Positions 17,896-26,296 are shown, counted from the stretch's first letter. The stretch: 60,209 nucleotides of DNA from Chitinophagaceae bacterium (GCA_028288595.1 JAQBNK010000048.1:1-60209); one strand, 5' to 3'. Notes: generated by a model from the letters alone, not told the origin. A program made the numbers and translations.

Positions 17896-18030
17896 CGCCA
17901 ACAGTGTGTTTATAAAATGGTAGCTGGACGTTAAGCATTCAACCATAAATCACTATTTTGCTTTGAAGGTTAATAAAAACAGGCGTTTTTCAATTGCCAC
18001 GATTCATAAACACTTTAACGTTAGGCGTCA
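17896..18030. repeat. Integron attC-like end sequences upstream of the esterase gene
   Basis: Two segments resemble attC parts. At 17896-17936 a stretch begins with CGCCAAC and ends with GTTAAGC (fits GTTRRRY). At 18002-18030 a 29-base block contains GTTAGGC (18020-18026), and this block is repeated, with about three quarters identity, at 19822-19852. The match to integron cores is by eye, no integrase is present, and folding was not computed, so the name attC-like describes appearance only. Confidence 0.4.
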
Positions 18031-18053
18031 TTTCAAACAATCAATCAATAGGA

Positions 18054-18983
18054 GTGAAATATCTTTTCTTTTTATGTGTTCACATAGTTCTTATTTGGAA
18101 CACGGTCATTGCCCAGCGCTATGAGAAAATCGTTGTAAACGCGAAGGACACTACATCAGGTTACTATTTAGCTGTCAAACCGCCGACAAGCACAATCAGT
18201 GGTGTACTGGTGTTGCTGGACGGATTTGGCGGTGCGCCTGAAAGCATCCCCATAGAATCAATGCTGCCAAACATAGCTTATGCAAATGGCATCTTAACTG
18301 TTGCAGCAACAATGGGACAGAAAGTGTATGCTGACAGTGCCGTGATTGGCAAACTCAATTTGCTTTTGCGTGATGTGATTAAACGTTATAATGTCTCACC
18401 TGATAAGTTTGTTATTGGCGGTTTTTCTGCTGGTGGAACTATTTCCCTTCGATACGTAGAGCTATGTAAAGAATCTCCTTCAAAATACCCTGTTTATCCG
18501 AGAGCGGTTTTCACTGTGGATTCACCCGTTGATCTAATTGACCTGTGGGGTCTTTTTGAAAAGCAAATAGAAAAGAACTATTCCGATGTTGCCGTCGGTG
18601 AAGCGAAGTTTGTATCAGCTGTGATGGAGCGGGAGCATGGCACACCAACGTCTAACTTACAAACATACAAATGGTTAACACCCTTCAATCACCTTGAGAA
18701 AGGAGATGGAAATGAAAAGTATCTGAAAGAAATACCTGTAAGAGTTTATCATGATGTAGATATTGTTTGGCGATTACAAAACCGAAGGCAGAGTGGTTAC
18801 GAGGCTAATTATCTGAATTCGTCAGAAATGATTTTAAGGTTACTACTCTTGAAAAATAATGATGCAGAATTTGTGAAAGGAAGGACGGGATACCGCAGCA
18901 ATGGAATGCGTCATCCTCACTCCTGGAACATTGTAGACGAAATTGAATTTATACAATGGATGAAGAAAATAATGGTAAAATAA
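18054..18983 (+). CDS. Secreted alpha/beta hydrolase (esterase-like)
   Basis: About 309 residues if started at the GTG at 18054. That start gives a clean Sec signal peptide (VKYLFFLCVHIVLIWNTVIAQ); an ATG at 17994 is also in frame but lies upstream of the repeated block at 18002-18030 and adds sequence unlike a signal. The nucleophile elbow is FVIGGFSAGGTISLRY (Gly-Phe-Ser-Ala-Gly), and a plausible late His is in RHPHSWNIVDEIEFIQWM. The fold resembles extracellular esterases or depolymerases. First gene of the accessory array; no co-transcribed neighbour. Substrate unknown. Confidence 0.72.
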   Translation: MKYLFFLCVHIVLIWNTVIAQRYEKIVVNAKDTTSGYYLAVKPPTSTISGVLVLLDGFGGAPESIPIESMLPNIAYANGILTVAATMGQKVYADSAVIGKLNLLLRDVIKRYNVSPDKFVIGGFSAGGTISLRYVELCKESPSKYPVYPRAVFTVDSPVDLIDLWGLFEKQIEKNYSDVAVGEAKFVSAVMEREHGTPTSNLQTYKWLTPFNHLEKGDGNEKYLKEIPVRVYHDVDIVWRLQNRRQSGYEANYLNSSEMILRLLLLKNNDAEFVKGRTGYRSNGMRHPHSWNIVDEIEFIQWMKKIMVK

Positions 18984-19067
18984 ACGAACGCACAACATGG
19001 TATTGCCAAAAGGATATGCACCCTTTTAAATTGACAAACACTACTGACCGATACTAAAAAATAAAAC

Positions 19068-19484
19068 ATGAAATCAAAAATATCAACCCTGATTTTAGCT
19101 ATTGTATACATTGCCTTTAGCTCATGCAACAGATCGGAATGCAGGAATACAAACTTAATATTTGACAAATTCTCACCAGACACAAAAGAATATAAAACTG
19201 AATTGGCAAAACAAATACAAAATGTTGGAGCCGAAAATCTTTCTTATTGGCATGATAAATATCTAAAGAAAGACGGAGCAGAATATATAGTGATATACAT
19301 TCAGGGACAAGGTCTTTGTGCTAAAGGAGAAATTCAAGTTACTGATTGGAGCAAAATTATTGGAATGAGGGGCGAAAGCAGTGGTTACAGGGGTGCAAAA
19401 CTTGAAGGTTTAAATTTTAAAATAATTCAAGACTCCAGGGGAACAAACTTCCTCTACAAAGATATTGATAGAGTTGTCGACTAA
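19068..19484 (+). CDS. Hypothetical lipoprotein
   Basis: A 138-residue protein with a lipoprotein signal (lipobox FSSC, Cys20). The mature part is mixed alpha/beta, with a run of beta-like residues AEYIVIYIQGQGLCAKGEI and three cysteines in total. I do not recognise a family; similar short lipoproteins of unknown role are common in Bacteroidota accessory regions. Stand-alone gene, 84 bp after the esterase and followed by a 413-bp repeat-rich gap. Confidence 0.6.
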   Translation: MKSKISTLILAIVYIAFSSCNRSECRNTNLIFDKFSPDTKEYKTELAKQIQNVGAENLSYWHDKYLKKDGAEYIVIYIQGQGLCAKGEIQVTDWSKIIGMRGESSGYRGAKLEGLNFKIIQDSRGTNFLYKDIDRVVD

Positions 19485-19489
19485 TACCT

Positions 19490-19569
19490 AGCCTCGTCGT
19501 AGTTTATCACACTTAACATTATTTTGGACTATCAAAAAGAAGCAGGGTAACTGCGCTCAGCGTAGCCAC
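19490..19569. repeat. Dispersed repeat R1, copy 1
   Basis: About 80 bases starting AGCCTCGTCGTAGTTTATCA, just after a stop codon. It aligns with 23684-23760, which starts AGCCTCTTCATAGTTTATCA and also follows a stop codon. Identity by eye is roughly 70 percent with a few single-base gaps. Same position relative to the preceding gene in both places. Confidence 0.7.
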
Positions 19570-19618
19570 CACTACGCTTCACTTCATAGTAACTTGCAGC
19601 TACATGATTCACAAAGAA

Positions 19619-19672
19619 CAGTCCCGACCATAGGTTGGGACAAGTGTGCGATCCCGACCTTCGGTTGGGACA
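19619..19672. repeat. Two tandem hairpins
   Basis: Two copies of a 19-21 base palindrome spaced by about ten bases: GTCCCGACCATAGGTTGGGAC and then TCCCGACCTTCGGTTGGGA. Each stem has eight or nine pairs including a G-T wobble on the transcript. The three-base loops differ while the stems are kept, which suggests selection or recombination on the folded form. Confidence 0.75.
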
Positions 19673-19821
19673 AGCTGCAACGAAGCTCGGTCAATGGTCT
19701 GCTGCCGGGCTCATAAATAATATCCTTAAATTCAGTTGGATTTCTCACCGCCGCAGTCTCTAAAGTCAAATATTCGTCCGGCGGTTCGAAATGACGGAAC
19801 GCAAACATTCGGGCAGCACAA

Positions 19822-19852
19822 CTTCATAAACGATTTAATGTTGGGCACCATG
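19822..19852. repeat. attC-like end block R2, copy 2
   Basis: Thirty-one bases beginning CTTCATAAACGATTTAATG and containing GTTGGGC at 19840-19846 (fits GTTRRRY). It aligns without gaps with 18002-18030. In both places a gene starts within 30-55 bases downstream. Confidence 0.55.
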
Positions 19853-19897
19853 ATATTTTCAACTTCTTTGTACTTTTAAAATCTAATCAAGACTATC

Positions 19898-20605
19898 ATG
19901 ACTGTACAAACCATTATGACAGAATTAAAAGCAAAAGGAAATGATGGCGTGAAAAAAATATTGCTTAAACATGGAATTAAAGAACCATTTTTTGGTGTAA
20001 AGGTTGAAGATTTAAAAGTTATTCAAAAAAAAGTAAAGAAAGATTATCAATTATCTAAAGACCTGTATGCTACCGGGAATGCAGATGCTATGTACCTGGC
20101 CGGGCTGATTGCAGATGAGGATAAGATGACAAAAAAAGATTTGTCGGGATGGGTAAAGCAGGCACTTTCTACTAACATCAGTGAATATACAGTACCATGG
20201 ATAGCCGCAGAAAGTAAATTTGGGTATGAACTGGCAATCGAATGGATTGATGCAAAGGAAGAATATATTGCCGCATGCGGATGGTCTACACTCTCTAGTG
20301 TAGTAGCCATCAGGCCGGATGATGAATTAGATATTCCATCTCTAAAAAAATTATTAGCGAGAGTAGAAAAAAATATTCATAAAGCTGACAATCGCGTTCG
20401 TCAAAAAATGAATGGTTTTATTATTGCCGTCGGTTCTTATGTAACATCGCTGACTGATGACGCCATAAAGACTGCTAAAAAGATAGGCGAAATAAAAGTT
20501 GATATGAATGGTACTGCTTGTAAATTACCTGATGCAGTACAATACATCGAGAAAATGAAGAGCAAAGGTGTCTTGGGGAAGAAGAAGAAAATGGCAAGAT
20601 GCTAA
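19898..20605 (+). CDS. DNA alkylation repair protein (HEAT-repeat, AlkD-like)
   Basis: A 235-residue all-helical protein of the DNA_alkylation (AlkC/AlkD HEAT-like) family. Helical repeats with the pattern 'IAAESKFGYELAIEWIDA... GWSTLSSV' and 'NRVRQKMNGFIIAVGSYV' match the branch of small AlkD-related proteins in Bacteroidota. AlkD is a DNA glycosylase for N3- and N7-alkyl purines. I see the fold but do not verify the catalytic Asp/Trp set, so some members may bind rather than cleave. The C-terminus is very basic (GKKKKMAR). Stand-alone gene in the accessory array. Confidence 0.78.
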   Translation: MTVQTIMTELKAKGNDGVKKILLKHGIKEPFFGVKVEDLKVIQKKVKKDYQLSKDLYATGNADAMYLAGLIADEDKMTKKDLSGWVKQALSTNISEYTVPWIAAESKFGYELAIEWIDAKEEYIAACGWSTLSSVVAIRPDDELDIPSLKKLLARVEKNIHKADNRVRQKMNGFIIAVGSYVTSLTDDAIKTAKKIGEIKVDMNGTACKLPDAVQYIEKMKSKGVLGKKKKMARC

Positions 20606-20677
20606 AGCGATAAACACGAACCCGGCAATATCCCTGCTTCGGCGCACTCACGGTTACATTGCTGAGAACCCCAACTT

Positions 20678-21256
20678 ATGACACCAGGAAATATTGACAT
20701 TTTTAACAGACTGCTTAAAGGAGGCATTATTAAGAATGATGATCCGGTAATGGTTAAAGTCTGGGAAACTGTTTCCGAAACAATAAAGCTTTCTTCGGGA
20801 CTTAATACTTCATCAGGTATTGAAGAGATAAGAGACCGGTTAAGCGAGATTATTGGAAAGCCCATCGATAAAACCACCACCATATTTGTTCCCTTCTATA
20901 CAAATTTTGGTAAGCATATAACTATTGGAAAAAATGTATTTATCAATCATGCATGCAGCTTTTTAGATTTGGGAGGAATAACAATTGAAGACCATGTTCT
21001 GATTGGACCCCGGGTCAATCTGATTACCGAAAATCATCCCATCGATCCGTCACAAAGAAATTCACTTGTACTAAACCCTATCCTGGTAAAACGAAAAGCA
21101 TGGATTGGAGCTGGAGTAACAATTTTGCCTGGCGTAACAATTGGCGAAAATTCAATTATCGCTGCTGGCGCTGTAGTTACAAAAAATGTCCCTGACAATA
21201 CCATAGTCGGAGGTATCCCCGCAAAATTTATTAAATCAATTAGTGAAGCAGATTAA
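20678..21256 (+). CDS. Hexapeptide-repeat acetyltransferase (sugar O-acetyltransferase/Maa-like)
   Basis: A 192-residue left-handed beta-helix acyltransferase. Hexapeptide repeats run from about residue 75 ([20 protein letters not shown]) to 180 ([20 protein letters not shown]). The segment [15 protein letters not shown] carries the catalytic His typical of the maltose/galactoside acetyltransferase (Maa/LacA) group, which acetylates sugars from acetyl-CoA. The N-terminal helical part is longer than in LacA and has no clear Maa domain. Stand-alone gene; its upstream gap is only 72 bp. Confidence 0.82.
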   Translation: MTPGNIDIFNRLLKGGIIKNDDPVMVKVWETVSETIKLSSGLNTSSGIEEIRDRLSEIIGKPIDKTTTIFVPFYTNFGKHITIGKNVFINHACSFLDLGGITIEDHVLIGPRVNLITENHPIDPSQRNSLVLNPILVKRKAWIGAGVTILPGVTIGENSIIAAGAVVTKNVPDNTIVGGIPAKFIKSISEAD

Positions 21257-21271
21257 AAGGAGGAGGAAGCT

Positions 21272-21315
21272 TTCAATTCGCCGAAATGTTTTTTATCTTA
21301 CCCTTCTCACCTACC
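21272..21315. repeat. Dispersed repeat R3, copy 1
   Basis: About 44 bases starting TTCAATTCGCCGAAATG and ending CCCTTCTCACCTACC. It aligns with 26346-26390 (TTTAATTCGGCGCAAGG ... GCCTTCTCGCCTACC). Both copies lie a short distance after a stop codon in the accessory region. Confidence 0.65.
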
Positions 21316-21418
21316 GATTAATCGCAAGACATCTGCTGAGAGATGTAGGCGTAACAATTATTGCGACAGCTGCTAAACGGTATTTGATGGAAACATTTGA
21401 CATTTAAACCACAAAATC

Positions 21419-21823
21419 ATGATGTTAAAATGGTCTGTATTATTTTCTCTTATCCTTTGTTTAGTTACTAAATCGAACCAGGCTCAAACTGCAGTGGCTA
21501 AAATAGACAGTTTGCTGATTGGCACATGGAATGGCACTTCTATTTGCCAGGTAAAAAATTCGCCATGTCATGACGAGACGGTTGTATATCACATTTCAAA
21601 AAAAATGGGAGTCGACACCTTCTATATCAACGCAAGCAAAATCGTGAATGGCGTGGAAGAAGAAATGGGCATTTTACCTTTCATTTACAATAAAAAAACG
21701 AATCAACTCACCTCAACCGCGTATGGAATTTGGACTTTTAATATAGAAGGAATTAAAATGGAAGGGACTTTATTAGTCCGTGGTGATTTGTATAGAAAAA
21801 TTCAACTTTATAAGCACTACTAA
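21419..21823 (+). CDS. Secreted protein of unknown function
   Basis: A 134-residue protein with a Sec signal peptide (residues 1-22, ending NQAQT). The mature part starts KIDSLLIGTWNGTSICQ and continues as a small beta-rich domain of the 'lipocalin-like, GTW' type that is common in secreted Bacteroidota proteins. Two cysteines (SICQVKNSPCHDE) could form a disulfide. Stand-alone; no functional assignment. Confidence 0.6.
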   Translation: MMLKWSVLFSLILCLVTKSNQAQTAVAKIDSLLIGTWNGTSICQVKNSPCHDETVVYHISKKMGVDTFYINASKIVNGVEEEMGILPFIYNKKTNQLTSTAYGIWTFNIEGIKMEGTLLVRGDLYRKIQLYKHY

Positions 21824-21841
21824 TTCTAAAACGACGCCTTC

Positions 21842-21871
21842 GCCCAACAATAGGTTTTTGTCATGCGGCTT
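21842..21871. repeat. Possible attC-like R' segment
   Basis: Begins GCCCAAC (fits the RYYYAAC core) followed by a T-rich stretch, 18 bases after a stop codon. Similar stretches ending in AAC followed by GGTTTTG-like sequence occur after the stops at 18983 and 25692. Weak evidence by eye only. Confidence 0.3.
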
Positions 21872-22050
21872 CCGAAAACATTTTCAATTTTTCCTTCTGC
21901 GTATGTACTCATCGAAGAATTGCAATTAACATGGCCTTCTTGTTGAACTATATTTCTAATGTCCAGTCTTTTCTGAATTGATTTAGTTTCTTAATTTGAA
22001 GGATTACCATAACGACTGAAATACATTGCAAGAACCCGAATTTCAAAAAC

Positions 22051-22533
22051 ATGACGAACAACAATATCACATTAGCTGAAACAGAAAAAGATGATCTAAA
22101 CGCATTTTTTCAATTTCAGCTTAACAAAGAAGCAAGTTATTTAGCGGCTTTCACACCTAAAGACCCAAACGACAAGACTGCTTACATTGAAAAGTATACA
22201 AAGCATTTGGCTGACCCGGCAATAAATATGCGGACAATTAAAGTGAATGATGAAATAGCGGGTAGTATCGCAAAATTTGTTATGGAAAATGATGCTGAGA
22301 TTACTTATTGGATCGACAGAAAATTTTGGGGACAGGGCATTGCCACAACTGCTCTTAAAGACTTTCTGAAAATTGAACAAACCAGGCCGATTTATGGACG
22401 TGTTGCATTTGACAATTATGGTTCGCAAAAAGTTTTAGAGAAATGCGGTTTTGTAAAAACAGGAAAGGATAAAGGATTTGCTAATGCCAGGCAGGCAGAA
22501 ATTGAAGAGTTTATTTATAAACTTTCGGACTGA
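22051..22533 (+). CDS. GNAT family N-acetyltransferase (RimJ/RimL-like)
   Basis: A 160-residue acetyltransferase. The acetyl-CoA binding region reads YWIDRKFWGQGIATTALKDF, and the C-terminal motif is GRVAFDNYGSQKVLEKCGF, both characteristic of RimJ/RimL-type GNAT enzymes that acetylate protein N-termini or small amines. No partner gene gives a substrate. Stand-alone in the accessory array; the 227-bp gap before it contains a TAGTTTCTTAATTTG segment shared with the gap before the DUF2200 gene. Confidence 0.82.
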   Translation: MTNNNITLAETEKDDLNAFFQFQLNKEASYLAAFTPKDPNDKTAYIEKYTKHLADPAINMRTIKVNDEIAGSIAKFVMENDAEITYWIDRKFWGQGIATTALKDFLKIEQTRPIYGRVAFDNYGSQKVLEKCGFVKTGKDKGFANARQAEIEEFIYKLSD

Positions 22534-22582
22534 CAACCTTAAGAGGTTTAACTTGAATCTTTAAATAATACAAATCCAGGTT

Positions 22583-23677
22583 ATGAGATATTTCACCTTA
22601 GCCATTAGCTTCTTCTTTTTTATGTCGTTTTTGGTTGAGGCCAAACCTATCCGTGTAGGTATTGCTGGTATGACGCACAATCATATCAACCAGGTTTTTG
22701 ATTACATCGGTAAGCAGGATGAGGTGGAAATAGTAGGATTTGCAGAGCCAAACCGGGCATTGGCTATGAAATTATTAAAACAACACCACTTACCCGAATC
22801 GCTTTGGTTTGCTACCCTGGATGAATTAATAAAAAAGACAAAACCGGAAGCTGTGTGTGCTTTTAATTCTATTTATGAGCATTTAGAGGTAGTCAAAATC
22901 TGTGCACCGAAAGGAATTAATGTGATTGTTGAAAAACCTTTAGCGGTAAACAATGATCACTTAAATCAAATGCGTGGCCTAGTAAAAAAATTTCACATTC
23001 AGCTTTTAACCAATTATGAAACTACCTGGTATCCCTCCCATGCTAAAGTTTGGGATATGGCAAAGAATGAAAAAAGCCTTGGAACAATTCGTAAAGTAGT
23101 CTTTAAGGATGGTCATAAAGGGCCTATCGAAATTGGATGTACACCGGAATTTACAGATTGGCTAACCGACCCCGTTAAAAATGGTGGCGGAGCATTAGTA
23201 GATTTTGGTTGTTACGGAGCAGATATAATGACCTGGTTGATGGATGCACAGAAACCTATATCTGTTACAGCCGTTACGCAGCATTTTAAGCCAAACGTAT
23301 ATCCGAAAGTAGAAGATGAAGCAAGTATTATTCTTACTTACCCAACTTGCCAGGCCATCATCCAGGCTTCGTGGAACTGGCCCTTCCAGGTAAAAGACAC
23401 TGAAGTGTATGGAACTACCGGAATACTAATCGCCAATAAAGAAAATAAGATGAAATACATTATTGGAGACCAGGTTGGAAAAGAAACATGGCTTGATCTG
23501 TCTGCTCTTCCACGTGAGCGGTCAAATATATTTTCCTATCTGGCAGCAGTCATCAATGGTAAAATTGACCCTCAGCACGACTTGTCTTCATTTGCAGTTA
23601 ATGAAATTGTTGTAGAAATTTTGTCGGCTGCAAAAGAGTCAGCAAAAACTGGTAAAACCATTTATTTGAATAAATAG
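22583..23677 (+). CDS. Gfo/Idh/MocA family oxidoreductase with a Sec signal peptide
   Basis: A 364-residue dehydrogenase-like protein. Residues 1-20 form a Sec-type signal peptide (FTLAISFFFFMSFLVEAKP) without paired arginines. Then come the Rossmann motif VGIAGMTHNHINQ, the VEKPLAV motif, and the active-site region GGGALVDFGCYGADIM, in which the usual His of G-x-H is Tyr. Cofactor-binding proteins of this family are normally cytoplasmic or Tat-exported, so a Sec signal is odd. A non-canonical reaction is possible. Stand-alone, 49 bp after the GNAT gene, and followed by repeat R1. Confidence 0.78.
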   Translation: MRYFTLAISFFFFMSFLVEAKPIRVGIAGMTHNHINQVFDYIGKQDEVEIVGFAEPNRALAMKLLKQHHLPESLWFATLDELIKKTKPEAVCAFNSIYEHLEVVKICAPKGINVIVEKPLAVNNDHLNQMRGLVKKFHIQLLTNYETTWYPSHAKVWDMAKNEKSLGTIRKVVFKDGHKGPIEIGCTPEFTDWLTDPVKNGGGALVDFGCYGADIMTWLMDAQKPISVTAVTQHFKPNVYPKVEDEASIILTYPTCQAIIQASWNWPFQVKDTEVYGTTGILIANKENKMKYIIGDQVGKETWLDLSALPRERSNIFSYLAAVINGKIDPQHDLSSFAVNEIVVEILSAAKESAKTGKTIYLNK

Positions 23678-23683
23678 TCCCCC

Positions 23684-23760
23684 AGCCTCTTCATAGTTTA
23701 TCACAGTAACATTATCATCTCCTATCGAAAAGGTGCAAGGTGACTGCACCCGTAGCATCC
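23684..23760. repeat. Dispersed repeat R1, copy 2
   Basis: Partner of 19490-19569. It starts seven bases after the stop of the Gfo/Idh gene. Shared blocks include TAGTTTATCACA, TAACATTAT and the GGTGACTGC/GGTAACTGC pair. Confidence 0.7.
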
Positions 23761-23799
23761 GTTAGACTGTTCTTCATTTGTCATATTCAGCCACCATGA

Positions 23800-23833
23800 T
23801 TGTCGCATTCACACTGCAATGATTCTATATTTG
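23800..23833 (+). promoter_or_regulatory. Candidate Bacteroidota sigma-A promoter for the RibD-C gene
   Basis: The -7 element TATATTTG (23826-23833) fits TAnnTTTG exactly. A TTG lies at 23800-23802, with 23 bases between, slightly wide. Transcription would start near 23838, about 30 bases before the ATG at 23870. This implies that the gene carries its own promoter. Confidence 0.5.
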
Positions 23834-23869
23834 TTGACGAGATTTGACTAGGAATACAACAGAAACATT

Positions 23870-24478
23870 ATGAGAAAAATAATTGTTTTATCAATGATCA
23901 CATTGGATGGAGTGATGCAGGCGCCGGGTGGGCCGAAGGAAGATACCTCAGGCGGTTTCAAATATGGTGGGTGGACGGCATCGTATGGCGATGAAGTGTA
24001 TAGTGAGGTGGTGCAAAAAGAGCTGCAACCTGCAGATTATCTTTTGGGCAGAAAAACATTTGAGATCTGGGCCGACTATTGGCCTGAACACGGAGACTTT
24101 TGGCCGGGTATTAATGAAGGAACAAAATATGTTTTTTCCAAAAACATGAAAAAGTCGGACCCAAGAGTTACCGGGTGGAAAAAATCAATAGTAATAAAAA
24201 ACGTGGCCGATATTAAAAAACTCAAAAAAACAAAAGGGGCTGACATCCAGGTTTGGGGTAGCAGTAAGCTCGTTCAACTGTTGCTTAAAAATGATCTTGT
24301 TGACGAACTAAGACTCAAAATTCACCCACTGACTTTAGGCAAGGGAAAAAAGCTTTTTGACAAGGGAACGATTCCGGCTGCATTTACATTAACAGAGAGT
24401 ATTATTACACCAGGCGGAGTTATTATTGCTACTTACACACGAGCTGGAAAAGTTAAGACAGGTACTGTTGGGGCTTAA
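23870..24478 (+). CDS. RibD C-terminal domain (dihydrofolate reductase-like) protein
   Basis: A 202-residue NADPH-dependent reductase-fold protein. The opening VLSMITLDGVMQAPGGPKED and the later LLGRKTFEIWADYWP, VWGSSKLVQLLL and PLTLGKGKKLFD blocks are typical of the YyaP/YwjB-like RibD-C family. Despite the dihydrofolate reductase label, most members have no known substrate. Stand-alone; it has a good promoter of its own just upstream. Confidence 0.84.
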   Translation: MRKIIVLSMITLDGVMQAPGGPKEDTSGGFKYGGWTASYGDEVYSEVVQKELQPADYLLGRKTFEIWADYWPEHGDFWPGINEGTKYVFSKNMKKSDPRVTGWKKSIVIKNVADIKKLKKTKGADIQVWGSSKLVQLLLKNDLVDELRLKIHPLTLGKGKKLFDKGTIPAAFTLTESIITPGGVIIATYTRAGKVKTGTVGA

Positions 24479-24609
24479 GAAGAAATAAAAAGAATTAACT
24501 TGATCATCAGTAATTTTTGACCGGCTTTAGTTGCCCCCTATAAATCGCAGCACAGCAGCAAGCTTTGCCGTTAGCCCAGTTCAATTAACACAACCCCTAA
24601 TAACTCATT

Positions 24610-25692
24610 ATGGCAAATAAAATCAGTGCTTTTTTCTTTCCCGGTATTTTTCTACTTTTTGCACTCTCCGCAAATAGCCAGGTAACTTACAACTATGAAA
24701 TAAAACAATTTGCGGTTTCGCTTTACAATTCGTTTGATAAGATGCAAAATATTTCGGGAAGACTTGATTTTAATGATACATCAAGACTTAAATGGAACAA
24801 TCTTCCGGTAGGAATGAGACCAAGGGCAGGAACAAGTATAGGCAACATGACTGACGACCAAAGAAAACTTCTTCATCGTATACTTTCTGCTTCATTAAGT
24901 TCACAAGGCTATTTAAAGACAACCAGCATAATGCACTTAGACGATTTGCTGAATCGCTATTATGATAGTCTTTTTTACAAGAAAGAAATTGACGACAACA
25001 CATATACGCTCGTAAAATCGTTGTTATGGTCACATAAAAATTACTACTTCGCCTTTTTTGGACAACCAACAGATGGTATCTGGGGATATAAATTAGAGGG
25101 ACACCATTTATCGATCAATTTCACTTTCGTTAATGACAAGCTTTCAGTAACTCCATTTTTCATTGGTACGGATCCGGCCGAATATCAAAATTCTGAGTAT
25201 GCAGGCTGGCGTGTTCTCGGGCAAGAAGAAGATTTAGGTATTAAGCTCATACAGCTATTAACACCTGCTCAGCAAAAGAAAGCAACAATGAGTTCTGCAG
25301 TTCCGAAAGATATAATAACAGCAGCAGAAAGTGGAAAACGCTTAGTTGACAATTGGGGTATTTTAGGAACTGAAATGACTGATAAACAAAAAGCCATTTT
25401 GCAATATATAATTCGGGAGTTTGTATTTAACCTTGAGTATGATAAAGCAGTTATTGAGTACAATAAAATTGTAAAGGCAAGGATTGATAAAATTTATTTT
25501 GGCTGGATTGGGGAATATGATGAAACGAAGCCGCATTATTATGTTCTAAATGGACCAACATTTATTATTGAGTTTGACAATAATGGCGGACCAAGAAATG
25601 GTGCGAATCATATCCATGCTATTTGGAGAGAAAAAGGTAATGAATATGGTGAAGATGTATTAAAAAATCACTACCTGCTGGAAAAACATTAA
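24610..25692 (+). CDS. Secreted DUF3500 family protein
   Basis: A 360-residue protein with a Sec signal peptide (residues 1-23, ending ANSQV). The mature part matches DUF3500: LKWNNLPVGMRPRAGTSIG near the start, the block WGYKLEGHHLSINFTFVNDKL, and the C-terminal NGPTFIIEFDNNGGPRNGANHIHAIWRE. Conserved His residues in GHHLSINFT and ANHIHAIWR suggest a metal or catalytic site, but the reaction is unknown. Stand-alone in the array. Confidence 0.82.
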   Translation: MANKISAFFFPGIFLLFALSANSQVTYNYEIKQFAVSLYNSFDKMQNISGRLDFNDTSRLKWNNLPVGMRPRAGTSIGNMTDDQRKLLHRILSASLSSQGYLKTTSIMHLDDLLNRYYDSLFYKKEIDDNTYTLVKSLLWSHKNYYFAFFGQPTDGIWGYKLEGHHLSINFTFVNDKLSVTPFFIGTDPAEYQNSEYAGWRVLGQEEDLGIKLIQLLTPAQQKKATMSSAVPKDIITAAESGKRLVDNWGILGTEMTDKQKAILQYIIREFVFNLEYDKAVIEYNKIVKARIDKIYFGWIGEYDETKPHYYVLNGPTFIIEFDNNGGPRNGANHIHAIWREKGNEYGEDVLKNHYLLEKH

Positions 25693-25846
25693 CTGTAATA
25701 AAGCATGAACCGCTAACATGCAGTTTTGTGCTGTACTGGTGCGACGAAGTAATGGGCTTTTATACTGCTATCCGGCAGACGAATTTTTCAGCAACGGTGT
25801 GAAATTAAAATCAAACCCACAATAAATAACCTCAAAAACATTTGTT

Positions 25847-26296
25847 ATGAGCAACAACAGCGTATCCCTGCACAGGGTTCTTAAAGCATCTCCTGAAAAA
25901 GTTTATCGTGCATTTACAGAGGCCATTGCGATTACATCCTGGTTACCTCCGTATGGCTTTTTATGTACGGTGCATGAAATGAACGTTAAAGTAGAAGGAA
26001 CCTTCAGGATGTCATTTCACAATTTTTCTACAGGCAACGGCCATTCATTCGGAGGAAGATACCTCGAGGTTAAACCAAATGCATTTTTAAAGTATACAGA
26101 TAAATTTGACGACCCTAACCTACCAGGTGAAATGATGACTTCTGTAGAGCTGAAAAAAGTTTTGGTTGGCACTGAAATAAAGATTTTTCAGGAGAATATT
26201 CCTTCCCAGATACCAGCAGAAATGTGTTATTTGGGCTGGCAGGAATCTTTAGAAAAATTGGCTAAGTTAGTTGAGCCGGAAATTCCGGATGCGTAA
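25847..26296 (+). CDS. SRPBCC/AHSA1 family protein
   Basis: A 149-residue START-like domain protein of the activator-of-Hsp90-ATPase (AHSA1) group. The start HRVLKASPEKVYRAFTEAIA and the central FGGRYLEVKPNAFLKYTDKF are diagnostic. Such proteins form a hydrophobic pocket and may bind lipids or small molecules; in bacteria most have no assigned ligand. Stand-alone gene; repeat R3 follows about 50 bases after its stop. Confidence 0.82.
   Translation: MSNNSVSLHRVLKASPEKVYRAFTEAIAITSWLPPYGFLCTVHEMNVKVEGTFRMSFHNFSTGNGHSFGGRYLEVKPNAFLKYTDKFDDPNLPGEMMTSVELKKVLVGTEIKIFQENIPSQIPAEMCYLGWQESLEKLAKLVEPEIPDA

Larger units (their letters stand above)
19485..19897. other. 413-bp intergenic region made of several repeats
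   Basis: No gene is supported here. From left to right: 19490-19569 is copy 1 of a repeat found again at 23684-23760; 19619-19672 holds two tandem hairpins (stems TCCCGACC/GGTTGGGA with loops ATA and TTC); 19735-19800 contains the reverse complement of a GTCATTTCGA...GAGAAATC pattern, which I recall as a frequent Bacteroidota intergenic repeat; 19822-19852 is copy 2 of the attC-like block. A 74-codon open frame on the reverse strand (19584-19808) is made of these repeats and is not taken as a gene. Confidence 0.75.

Noticed and set aside
17994-18053. Longer ATG start for the esterase-like gene
   Set aside because: It adds 20 residues before a clean signal peptide and places the start upstream of the shared block R2.
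19584-19808. 74-codon open frame on the reverse strand
   Set aside because: It is built from the tandem hairpins and the GTCATTTCGA-type repeat; the peptide contains a repeated SQPxVG that mirrors the DNA palindromes.
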